Assembly (NCBI GenBank): GCA_022799755.1
Contig: JAAWOU010000018.1
Span: 1-51,010, forward strand
Length of the DNA stretch: 51,010 nt
From: Lachnospiraceae bacterium
GTDB taxonomy: Bacteria; Bacillota; Clostridia; Lachnospirales; Lachnospiraceae
Direction of reading: 5' to 3'
The position numbers were made by a program, and so were the translations under genes. The notes under the pieces were generated by a model, which saw nothing but the letters and a program-made list of their open reading frames with translations, was not told where the DNA came from and did no database searches. Below, piece by piece: positions 34,561 through 41,771 of this stretch. Within the stretch, counting starts at the first letter, position 1. Every line of letters begins with the position of its first letter.

Positions 34561-35265
34561 TCAGACCTCAGCTGCCGGCTCTCCTCCCTCCTGCCGCTCC
34601 CCCGGAGCTTTCAGGGACTTTACCAGGCTCTCCAGCTCCAGAATGCGGTTGACCATCTCCGAATTGGCGTGCTGGAGATTCGCGATATCTTCCTTAATCG
34701 GGTCCGGCAGGTCCGTCTGATTCAGGGTCTCCTGAGGCAGTGTCATGTTGCCCCGCTTTACCACCCGGCCCGGCACGCCCACCACCGTAGAGCAGGGCGG
34801 CACCTCGCTTAAGACCACGCTGCCGGCGCCGATCTTGGAATTGTCGCCGATGGTAAAGGAGCCCAGCACTTTCGCCCCTGCGCTGATCATCACGTTATTG
34901 CCGATGGTGGGGTGGCGCTTTCCGTGCTCCTTGCCGGTGCCCCCCAGCGTCACGCCCTGGTACAGCGTCACATTGTCCCCGATGACGGTAGTCTCGCCTA
35001 TGATGACTCCGTTCCCGTGGTCGATAAAAAAGCCTCTGCCGATTTTCGCGCCGGGATGGATTTCGATTCCGGTCTTTCGCACCCCTCTCTGGGACACCCA
35101 TCTGGCCCAGAAGAAATGGCCCTTTTCATACAGTCTGTGGGCGATTCTGTAGTGGAGCATTACCTTAAAGCTGGGGTACAGAAACACCTCCATAGAAGAG
35201 TGAATCGCCGGATCCCGCTCCCTGATGATGCGGATCTCCTCCGTAATATTGCCGATGATTCCCAT
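34561..35265 (-). CDS. cysE: Serine O-acetyltransferase
   Basis: A 234-residue enzyme making O-acetylserine, the precursor for cysteine. The N-terminal helical part (about 1-60) precedes a left-handed beta helix of hexapeptide repeats with EIHPGAKIG, FFIDHGNGVIIGETTVIGDNV, GVTLGGTGKEHGKRHPTIG and the catalytic His/Asp region DHG-GVVIG-like. Start ATG 35265 after GGGGGGA; an upstream frame extension to 35292 is unlikely. First gene after a T-box leader reading a Cys codon, so it is switched on by uncharged tRNA-Cys. Confidence 0.94.
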   Translation of the reverse strand: MGIIGNITEEIRIIRERDPAIHSSMEVFLYPSFKVMLHYRIAHRLYEKGHFFWARWVSQRGVRKTGIEIHPGAKIGRGFFIDHGNGVIIGETTVIGDNVTLYQGVTLGGTGKEHGKRHPTIGNNVMISAGAKVLGSFTIGDNSKIGAGSVVLSEVPPCSTVVGVPGRVVKRGNMTLPQETLNQTDLPDPIKEDIANLQHANSEMVNRILELESLVKSLKAPGERQEGGEPAAEV

Positions 35266-35360
35266 GTAATCCCCCCTTTCCAACCGCTGCATACTGCCGG
35301 ACTTTACCCGCTTGCGGACATGCCCGCCCGGACTGCGGATGCTCTATTTAACGGCGCACG

Positions 35361-35725
35361 CGCCTTTGGCATGTATGCGAAAACCGCGGGAAATCCCTCT
35401 CCTTAGAGACGGCATCTCCCGCGGTTCCACTCTACTTAAAGGCCCACAGGCCTTTCACTCCATACGCCTAACGCGCGCCCACGTGCCTGCCTAACAGCAC
35501 CGCCCATCCTCCGGTCAGGATCGGATCGCGGCCACAGCCTTTCGGCAGACCTGCTCCCGGATGCACTTCCTTTCCCTCCGGCGAGGACTGCTTTCAGCGC
35601 CGGAATGTCTTTCCGTCGGAAAGCGCTTCTTCCGTCCGCAGTCCCTCTCTGACACCTTGCCGCAGACAGGAATCCCTCATCCTCTCTGCCAGAAAAGTAC
35701 TCTCTCCGTTCCCTGCATTTCTCTA
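35361..35725 (-). promoter_or_regulatory. T-box leader (tRNA-Cys responsive) of the cysE operon
   Basis: The minus strand carries the T-box consensus AGAGTGGAACCGCGGGAG (35419-35436 region), whose bulge bases would pair with the free tRNA acceptor end, followed by the mutually exclusive terminator stem AACCGCGGGA/TCCCGCGGTT (35379-35427) with TTTT. Upstream is a GA-type motif (GGAGAGAGTAC) near the leader start and a long stem I region. A candidate specifier UGC (Cys) is at 35563-35565 in GGAAGTGCATCC, followed by A, as expected. Known mechanism: uncharged tRNA-Cys stabilises the antiterminator. The rest of the 35266-35850 gap has only the promoter. Confidence 0.85.
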
Positions 35726-35732
35726 CTAAACA

Positions 35733-35760
35733 GAATATGCAAAAAAGTCCGTTCTGTCAA
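35733..35760 (-). promoter_or_regulatory. Promoter of the T-box/cysE operon
   Basis: Minus strand: -35 TTGACA (35755-35760), 17-bp spacer, -10 TATTCT (35733-35738); expected start near 35725, at the T-box 5' end. Confidence 0.8.
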
Positions 35761-35850
35761 TCATTTTATTGTTCCGCAAAGCGTTTTTCTGCGGGCTTTG
35801 CCAGAAACCCCCCGGAACGAAAAACCCTGCGGCGGTATCGGCGGTATCGC

Positions 35851-36387
35851 CTAGGCTTTCCTGCAGCCTCCGCAGCCCTCACAGCCCCCTGCAATCTGCC
35901 GGGCCGTCAGGTCAAAGGGACTTGTCAGCAGGCAAACCGCCTGAGCCGATATGCCCCGGCCCTCTCCGGTGAAGCCCATCCCCTCCTCCGTGGTGGCTTT
36001 CACGCTGACGAAATCCGTCTCCAGCCCGAGAGCCCCTGCGATATTCTCCCGCATGGCCTCGATATAGGGGCGCATCTTCGGCGCCTGTGCGATAATGGTA
36101 GAGTCGATATTCTCCACCACAAACCCGTTTTGCGCCAGCAGTTCCCCTACCTTTTCCAGCAGCGCCATGGAGGAAATCCCCCTGTAAGCCGGGTCGCTGT
36201 CCGGAAAATGCTTTCCGATGTCTCCCAGGGCCGCTGCCCCCAGCAGGGCATCCATGACCGCGTGGAGAAGCACATCCGCGTCCGAGTGGCCAAGAAGGCC
36301 TTTCTCATAGGGGATCTTCACGCCTCCCAGGATCAGATCCCTGTCCGGTACAAGCCTGTGCACATCATATCCAGTTCCGATTCTCAT
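35851..36387 (-). CDS. ispF: 2-C-methyl-D-erythritol 2,4-cyclodiphosphate synthase, with a Cys-rich tail
   Basis: Fifth enzyme of the MEP isoprenoid pathway; a zinc-dependent homotrimer. Metal ligands in GYDVHRL (Asp8, His10) and [20 protein letters not shown] (His) and the later [19 protein letters not shown] are typical. At 178 residues it is about 20 longer than usual (157-160). The extra tail ends [12 protein letters not shown], a CxxCxxC cluster not part of the known fold. It lies 34 bp after the helicase gene and just before the cysE T-box, the same neighbourhood as in Bacillus (ispD-ispF-gltX-cysE-cysS), although ispD and gltX are absent here. Confidence 0.94.
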   Translation of the reverse strand: MRIGTGYDVHRLVPDRDLILGGVKIPYEKGLLGHSDADVLLHAVMDALLGAAALGDIGKHFPDSDPAYRGISSMALLEKVGELLAQNGFVVENIDSTIIAQAPKMRPYIEAMRENIAGALGLETDFVSVKATTEEGMGFTGEGRGISAQAVCLLTSPFDLTARQIAGGCEGCGGCRKA

Positions 36388-36421
36388 ATTCTGTCAATTC
36401 CTCCGGAATATTTCCGCTCCA

Positions 36422-38860
36422 TTATTTCCTTTTCTTCTTGGGAAAAGAGAACGCAAGGCCTTTCTCGCTGCCGTCCATTCTCACATCCCGCAGCCTGGAC
36501 GAACGTCTCTCCTCCCGGTTTCTGCGGCTGTCCCGGTCGCTTTCCCGGCCTCTGCCGCTCTCACGGCTGCTCTCCCGCTCAAATCTCCCGTGGAGCGGAC
36601 GCTCCTCGCCTCGGTCATGTCTCCTGCGGCTGTCCCGCTCCTCCTCACGGCCTCTTCCCCGGTCGTCCCGGCCGGATCTTCTGCGGCTGTCGCTGCTCTC
36701 GTCCCGCTCACGCCTGCCACGGCTGTCCCGCTCTTCCTCACGGCCCGGTTTCCTGCGGCTGTCGCTGCTCTCGTCCCGCTCACGCCTGCCACGGCTGTCC
36801 CGCTCTCCCTCGCGGACACGTCTCCTGCGGTCCTCACGGCTCTCCTCCCGCTCGGACTTTCTGTCGCGTGCACCGTCCAGATCACGGCGTCTGCGGCTCT
36901 CCCGCTCCTCACTGTGCCCACGGTCGTCACGATTCTCGTCCCAGTCGCGGAACATACGGCTCTCAGGCCCCTCATGGTCGTAATTTCCGCGCCCTTCGGC
37001 CCGTTCCAGGCTCCTGCGCTCCTGGCGGCTGTCATGCTCTTCATCACGCCCGCGTCTTCTGCGGCTCTCCCGCTCTCCGTCACGGCCTCTACGCTCTCCC
37101 CGCTCTTCGTCGCGGTCACGGCGTCTGCGGCCCTCTCTTGACTCGCCGCGGTCGCCGCCTCTGCCCCGTCTTCCCCGGCCGCCTCTGCCCCGGTCTCCCC
37201 GGCCGCCTCTGGCTTCGTAATCGTCCGCCTCTATCTCCGGTCCCACATCTCCGATGTGGAGCTTCAGCATCACGGCAGCCAGGTCCAGGGCATCACAGCC
37301 CTCTTCCTCCATCTTCCGCTCTACGTAACTCTTCATCAGATCCATGTCTTCATTTCCGTGGAGCTCCCAGGATTCGTTCAGATACTTCTCCGCCTTTGCT
37401 TTCATGACCTTGGAGGCGGCCGGAAGCTCCCTTTCCTCAATGGTGGTATGGCAAAAACGCTCTATCTGGCGGAGACGGAAAAGCTCCCTTCCGCTGACGA
37501 ATGTAAATGACCGTCCGGTCTTGCCGGCACGGCCCGTACGGCCGATACGGTGTACATAGTATTCGCTGTCCTGAGGCAGATCATAATTGATAACCACCTC
37601 CACATTGTCCACATCGATGCCCCTGGCCGCCACGTCCGTAGCGATGAGGATATTGGTGCTGCCGTTCCGGAAATGGTTCATCGCCACGTCCCTCTGGTGC
37701 TGGGACATGTCCCCGTGCAGCCCCTCTGCGCGGAAATCCGCTTTCTTGAGCATCTCCGAAACCTCGTCCACCTTGATTTTCGTATTGCAGAAAATCAGAC
37801 TCAGCCTGGGCTGATAGTATTCCAGCAGGCGAACGCAGGCCGCGTCCTTATCCTGACTCTTCACTCTGTAATATCTCTGGGACACCAGCGGAATCGTCAG
37901 CTCTTTCGCTGCCACCCGCACCAGTCTGGCGTCTTTCTGGAATCTGTTGGCAATCTCTAAGATCGGCTGGGGCATGGTAGCGGAGAACAGCGCTGTCTGA
38001 TGGGCGTTTGGAATCTCACCCAGTATCAGCTCCATATCCTCTCTGAAGCCCATGTCCAGCATCTCGTCCGCCTCGTCAAGCACCACCATGTTTACGTAGT
38101 CAAGTTTGATGGTATGACGGCGCATGTGATCCATCACACGGCCGGGGGTTCCCACTACAATCTGTACGTCTTTCAGACCCTTGATCTGTCTGCTGATCTC
38201 CTGTCCGCCATAGACGGGCAGCACCTTGATGCCGTGCATAAACTTCGCAATATTCCGGATCTCCTCCGCGGCCTGCATGGCAAGCTCTCGGGTCGGACAC
38301 AGAATCACGGTCTGAAGCTTCCTCAGATCCGGATCGATCTTCTGCAGGGCGGGAATGGCAAAAGCCGCTGTCTTGCCCGTGCCTGTCTGGGCCTGTCCGA
38401 TGATATCCTCGCCGTCCAGCAGATACGGAATCGCCTGCACCTGAATGGGTGTCAGCTTCTCAAAGCCCATCTCCCGCACCGCACGCACGATGCGCTGGTC
38501 CAAAAGAGGCTCGATGGAAGCCAGGCTTGCCGAATCCTCCTCCCTGTCCGTCTGAGCAGCCGCCTGCTCCAAAGCACCGTCTGCATATTCTGCGGTCTCT
38601 GCCTTGCCCTCTGCGGCTTCCCAGGTATTCTCCGCCTCGTCGGGCTCCGGTATCACTTCCGTCTCCCCTGTCTCGTCGGACTCCGGTATCACTTCCGCCT
38701 CCTGCTGCGGTCTCCATGCGTCCTCTCCTGCGCCGGCCCGGCCCGGATCCGCTGTCTGTTCTGCGCGCTCCGCGGCCGTCTCCCGGTCCGCCTCCGCGCT
38801 CTGCCCTGCTGCCTGCTGTGCCGTCATCTCCTCTGCCGGCCCATTGTTCCATTCATTCAT
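36422..38860 (-). CDS. DEAD-box ATP-dependent RNA helicase with a very long Arg/Asp/Ser-rich tail
   Basis: An 812-residue CsdA/DeaD-like helicase for RNA unwinding in ribosome assembly or cold adaptation. After an acidic Ala/Glu-rich N-terminal extension (about 1-105) come the Q motif (FEKLTPIQVQAIPYL), AQTGTGKT (motif I), PTRELA, DEAD (VVLDEADEM), SAT, and HRIGRTGRAGK (motif VI). From about residue 535 a roughly 275-residue disordered tail begins with RGGRGDRGRGGRGRRGRGG (RGG box-like) and continues as near-perfect units such as EERDSRGRRERDESSDSRR. The tail should bind RNA and may phase-separate. Start ATG 38860 chosen; a TTG at 38902 is an alternative. The final residues PKKKRK are strongly basic. 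Confidence 0.93.
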   Translation of the reverse strand: MNEWNNGPAEEMTAQQAAGQSAEADRETAAERAEQTADPGRAGAGEDAWRPQQEAEVIPESDETGETEVIPEPDEAENTWEAAEGKAETAEYADGALEQAAAQTDREEDSASLASIEPLLDQRIVRAVREMGFEKLTPIQVQAIPYLLDGEDIIGQAQTGTGKTAAFAIPALQKIDPDLRKLQTVILCPTRELAMQAAEEIRNIAKFMHGIKVLPVYGGQEISRQIKGLKDVQIVVGTPGRVMDHMRRHTIKLDYVNMVVLDEADEMLDMGFREDMELILGEIPNAHQTALFSATMPQPILEIANRFQKDARLVRVAAKELTIPLVSQRYYRVKSQDKDAACVRLLEYYQPRLSLIFCNTKIKVDEVSEMLKKADFRAEGLHGDMSQHQRDVAMNHFRNGSTNILIATDVAARGIDVDNVEVVINYDLPQDSEYYVHRIGRTGRAGKTGRSFTFVSGRELFRLRQIERFCHTTIEERELPAASKVMKAKAEKYLNESWELHGNEDMDLMKSYVERKMEEEGCDALDLAAVMLKLHIGDVGPEIEADDYEARGGRGDRGRGGRGRRGRGGDRGESREGRRRRDRDEERGERRGRDGERESRRRRGRDEEHDSRQERRSLERAEGRGNYDHEGPESRMFRDWDENRDDRGHSEERESRRRRDLDGARDRKSEREESREDRRRRVREGERDSRGRRERDESSDSRRKPGREEERDSRGRRERDESSDSRRRSGRDDRGRGREEERDSRRRHDRGEERPLHGRFERESSRESGRGRESDRDSRRNREERRSSRLRDVRMDGSEKGLAFSFPKKKRK

Positions 38861-38913
38861 TCTGTAATTACCTGATCTTTCTTTCCTTAAATTACGCTGC
38901 AAATCTGCGCTGC

Positions 38914-39384
38914 CTACAGTATCTTCTCCATTCCGGTCTTCTGGGGCACAAGCCCGCAGCCTTCATAGAATCTCTTCGCACCTTGATTGCATTCCCATAC
39001 ATTCAATGTCAGGTTATAGCAGCCCTCTCTTCTGGCAAACTCCAGCACATACTCATACAGGCTCCTGCCTATATGCTTCCCCCTGGAAGCCTCGTCCACA
39101 CACAGATCGTCGATATACAGCGTTCTGATATCCGTCAATATGTTGTCGTTAAAATGCTGTCTGAATACACAGAATGCGTAGCCCATCACGTTTCCCGCGG
39201 CATCTGCCGCAACAAATACGGGCCTTTCGTCATCGCATAAAATAGCCAGAAGCTCCTCGTCCGTGTACTTTTTCGTGTCGCTCTTGAACAAATCCGGTCT
39301 CCCGCTGTGATGTACTGCCAGCACCTGGCCCAGCAGTCTGTTGATCCCTGTCAGGTCCCTTTCTTCCCCGCGCCTGATAATCAT
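38914..39384 (-). CDS. GNAT family N-acetyltransferase
   Basis: A 156-residue acetyltransferase. Motif A: IDDLCVDEASRGKHIGRSLYEYV (R-G-x-H-I-G), then a late NVWECNQGAKRFYEGCGLVP motif typical of Rim/amine acetyltransferases. ATG 39384 is preceded by GGAGGAGAAA; the upstream frame extension to 39594 has no good site and low-complexity composition, so I exclude it. It is 53 bp upstream of the helicase gene on the same strand and may be co-transcribed. Substrate unknown. Confidence 0.87.
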   Translation of the reverse strand: MIIRRGEERDLTGINRLLGQVLAVHHSGRPDLFKSDTKKYTDEELLAILCDDERPVFVAADAAGNVMGYAFCVFRQHFNDNILTDIRTLYIDDLCVDEASRGKHIGRSLYEYVLEFARREGCYNLTLNVWECNQGAKRFYEGCGLVPQKTGMEKIL

Positions 39385-39689
39385 AATTTCTCCTCCGGAA
39401 GCACATTCTATCCCATCCGCAACCCAAAAATCTCCAGACTCCCTTTGTCTGGACAAACAAAATCCTGAAAACCTCACCTCCAGGTCTCCAGGGTCCGGCT
39501 GACCACATTCTGACCACACTCCCATTCTCGCATCAGCTCTGCTACTACCTGTGCCGGCTTCGCCGACATTCCTCTCGCTGACGGTTCGTGACAACAGAAA
39601 GGATTTTCCGCCGTCTCTGCCGCCGGGGCGGCATATCTGAAAGTGTGAAACGTGATGTATCTATATCAGTCAAATGCCAAGACATCTAA
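39385..39689. other. Intergenic stretch without a recognisable gene
   Basis: About 300 bp between the acetyltransferase and the tRNA terminator. One frame is open on the minus strand but lacks a ribosome site and protein-like composition. A small TTTGTC-CA-GACAAA-like hairpin is visible near 39445-39460. I found no convincing promoter. Confidence 0.5.
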
Positions 39690-39727
39690 AAAGAATGCTG
39701 AAAACATTACATTTCCCAGCATTCTTT
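39690..39727 (-). terminator. Intrinsic terminator of the tRNA gene
   Basis: Minus strand: AAAGAATGCTG pairs with CAGCATTCTTT over 11 bp and is followed by TTTTT (39686-39690 region). It begins about five bases past the tRNA. Confidence 0.8.
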
Positions 39728-39731
39728 CTAG

Positions 39732-39805
39732 TAGCGAGAGGGGGATTTGAACCCTCGACACTGCGGGTATGAACCGCATGCTCTAGCCAACTGAGCTATC
39801 TCGCC
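39732..39805 (-). tRNA. tRNA-Met (anticodon CAT), elongator type
   Basis: Minus-strand cloverleaf: acceptor GGCGAGA/TCTCGCT with G1-U72, D-arm AGCTCAGTTGGCTAGAGC, anticodon loop TTCATAC on a TGCGG/CCGCA stem, T-loop TTCAAAT, discriminator A73, no encoded CCA. The G1-U72 pair, A73 and GGTTCATACCC region match Firmicute elongator tRNA-Met rather than initiator or tRNA-Ile(CAT). One T-stem pair is an A-C mismatch. Strong promoter upstream and terminator downstream make it a single-gene unit. Confidence 0.9.
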
Positions 39806-39851
39806 ATATTCACAAAACATTTTTTCTCTTGTCCGCGCTGCCGACTTTGTT

Positions 39852-39880
39852 AGTATACAATGAGAAACGATTTTTGTCAA
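39852..39880 (-). promoter_or_regulatory. Promoter of the tRNA-Met gene
   Basis: Minus strand: -35 TTGACA (39875-39880), 17-bp spacer, -10 TATACT (39852-39857), about 47 bp before the tRNA. Confidence 0.8.
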
Positions 39881-39958
39881 CAAATTTTTTTGAATATTTT
39901 ACTATTTTTTTCGTTCGGTTTTTTCATCCTCCGCCCCCCATGATTTACGCATTGTAAT

Positions 39959-39996
39959 GTCCCGCTGCCGGACAGTATCCTGCCTGGCAGCGGGAC
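39959..39996 (-). terminator. Hairpin after the SDR gene
   Basis: A perfect 11-bp GC-rich stem, GTCCCGCTGCC/GGCAGCGGGAC, lies 50 bp past the SDR stop; only ATTACAAT follows, so termination may be partial. Confidence 0.55.
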
Positions 39997-40045
39997 CGTT
40001 GCCTGCCGCGCCGCTTTCGCACAGCAGAAAGTATTTCGCAATCCG

Positions 40046-40795
40046 TCAGGTCCTGGCAGCCCCGTCCACGGACAGGATCTCGCCCGTCACATAGCTGGCC
40101 ATGTCGCTGGCCAAGAACAGGAAAGCATTTGCCACGTCCTCGGGCTCGCCCACGCGCCCTAAGGGAATGCCTGCCACGATGGGCTTGATGGCCTCCTCTG
40201 GCAGCGCCGCCACCATGTCGGTCCTGGTGACGCCGGGTGCCACTGCGTTTACACGGATATTGTCCTTGCCCAGCTCTCTGGCCAGGGACTTGGTGAGGCC
40301 GTTTACGGCGAATTTGGAAGCCGGATATGCCACGCCCGCAGGCTGGCCGTAGATGCTGACCATGGAGCTGGTATTCAGGATGACGCCGCCCCCCTGCTCT
40401 TTCATCACCTTAGCCGCTGCCTGTGCGCAGTTGAACACGGCATTCACGTTCAGCGCCATGGTCTTGGCGAAGTCTTCCGGCTTGTAGTCATACAGACGGT
40501 CCCTTGCGGATACGCCCGCATTGTTCACCATGATGTCCAGGCTGCCGAAAGTCTCTTTCACGGTGGCCACTGCTTTCTCCACCTCCGCCGGATTCTGCAG
40601 ATCAGGACACAGTCCGATCACTTTGTAGTCCGGATTCTCTGCCCGCAGCTTGTCCAGCGCCTTGTCCACGGTCTCCTGCCTGGAGCCGCACAGAGCGACA
40701 CTTGCCCCGTTGTCCAGATACATCTTCACGATGGCGTAGCCGATGCCCCTGGTGCCGCCTGTAACCATGGCGGTCTTGCCCTTTAATAATTCCAT
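40046..40795 (-). CDS. Short-chain dehydrogenase/reductase (FabG/BaiA-like)
   Basis: A 249-residue classical SDR. Cofactor motif VTGGTRGIGYA, NNAGVS, catalytic Ser in NTSSMVS, YPASK (Tyr and Lys), and C-terminal TGEILSVDGA. The N-terminal segment with MYLDNGASV, the VDKAL stretch and PDLQNP resembles BaiA-type 3-alpha-hydroxysteroid dehydrogenases of bile-acid-converting Clostridia, but FabG-like ketoacyl reductases share most of this. No other bai or fatty-acid gene adjoins it, so the substrate is open. AGGAGG precedes the ATG; transcribed alone from a promoter at 40941-40969. Confidence 0.88.
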   Translation of the reverse strand: MELLKGKTAMVTGGTRGIGYAIVKMYLDNGASVALCGSRQETVDKALDKLRAENPDYKVIGLCPDLQNPAEVEKAVATVKETFGSLDIMVNNAGVSARDRLYDYKPEDFAKTMALNVNAVFNCAQAAAKVMKEQGGGVILNTSSMVSIYGQPAGVAYPASKFAVNGLTKSLARELGKDNIRVNAVAPGVTRTDMVAALPEEAIKPIVAGIPLGRVGEPEDVANAFLFLASDMASYVTGEILSVDGAART

Positions 40796-40940
40796 TTTCG
40801 TTCCTCCTGTTCCGCTTCCGTCTCCTCGCTTCCATGCCCCTGGGAGAGCAATTTTCTCCCGGGCATGTCCGTACCGAGACTGTTTTATTTTTCTATTGAC
40901 GTTGATTTCGTTGGACCGTTCTTTTCCGCTGTATGTCTAC

Positions 40941-40969
40941 ATTATACTGATTCCCGGCTGAAAAGTCAA
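40941..40969 (-). promoter_or_regulatory. Promoter of the SDR gene
   Basis: Minus strand: -35 TTGACT (40964-40969), 17-bp spacer, -10 TATAAT (40941-40946), giving a leader of about 140 nt. Confidence 0.75.
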
Positions 40970-40978
40970 CATTACGGC

Positions 40979-41737
40979 TCACTCGCTTCCCTGGCGTATC
41001 TCCGAGGGCGTCAGCTGATAGTAACTGTGGAAATGCTGATAGAAATAATTCAGATTGGGATAACCCACACCCGCCGCAATAGTAGATATTTTTTCGTCCG
41101 TGTTCAGAATTCTCTCTCTGGCTACCTGCATGCGGTAGGCCATCAGATATTCCGAAAATTTCATCCCGGTCTCCTTGATGAAAATCTGTCCTAAGTAAGT
41201 GGCGTTCATCCGGAACCGGTCCGCTATGCTTTTCAGGGATACATGCTGAGTGTATTCCATTGCCGTAATCATGACAATCTTGCGGATCAGGGGTGACAAC
41301 TCCCCATAAGGTCGCTGCAATACCGGATCCCGGCTCTCCTCCTCCTGTTTTGGCAGCGTGCCGTGGAGCTTTTCCACAATGATCTGCTCGATTCTCTTCT
41401 GGAGCCTGCTTTTATCCACGGGCTTCAGCAGATAATCCAGGGCGCCGCAGCGCAGGGCCTCGCAGGCATAGTCGAACTCGTCATATCCGCTCATCATCAC
41501 ATAGTTGGACTCGATTCCCATGCTGTTTAGATGGTTGATCAGCTGGTATCCGAATTCGTCGCCGATCCGCACATCCACCAGACATACGTCCGGCTTCCAG
41601 TCCACCACATGGGAGATGACCTCCACACAGCTCCTGGCCGTGCGCACCCGCGCAAACCCAAGGGCCCTCCAGTCCAGAATTCTGCTGATTCCCTCTAAAA
41701 TCGCAGGCTCGTCGTCCACTATCAGCAATGTATACAT
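40979..41737 (-). CDS. AraC-type response regulator (YesN-like)
   Basis: A 252-residue regulator. Receiver: IVDDEPAILEGI, phospho-acceptor Asp in CLVDVRIGDEFG and Lys in LLKPVDKSR. The C-terminal AraC domain has two helix-turn-helix units (SLKSIADRFRMNATYLGQIFIKE and ISTIAAGVGYPNLNYFYQHFH). It starts 34 bp after the kinase, its partner. YesM/YesN pairs usually activate the nearby sugar ABC transporter, here the LplBC-like system upstream. Confidence 0.93.
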   Translation of the reverse strand: MYTLLIVDDEPAILEGISRILDWRALGFARVRTARSCVEVISHVVDWKPDVCLVDVRIGDEFGYQLINHLNSMGIESNYVMMSGYDEFDYACEALRCGALDYLLKPVDKSRLQKRIEQIIVEKLHGTLPKQEEESRDPVLQRPYGELSPLIRKIVMITAMEYTQHVSLKSIADRFRMNATYLGQIFIKETGMKFSEYLMAYRMQVARERILNTDEKISTIAAGVGYPNLNYFYQHFHSYYQLTPSEIRQGSE

Positions 41738-41771
41738 TTATCCTCCTTTTCGGCAGATTACCGGGATTCTC

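Noticed and set aside
35737..37407. Long plus-strand open frames opposite the helicase, ispF, RND and kinase genes
   Set aside because: They are low-complexity Arg/His/Pro-rich translations antisense to well-supported genes with no ribosome sites; a by-product of GC-rich codon usage.
39732..39805. tRNA(CAT) as initiator tRNA-fMet or lysidine-modified tRNA-Ile2
   Set aside because: The initiator would have a mismatched 1-72 pair and three GC pairs in the anticodon stem; the G1-U72, A73 and GGTTCATACCC region fit the elongator form better.
13116..40795. A bile-acid 7-dehydroxylation system (BaiCD-like pseudogene plus BaiA-like SDR)
   Set aside because: The two loci are about 26 kb apart, the oxidoreductase is broken, and no baiB, baiE, baiF or baiG is present.
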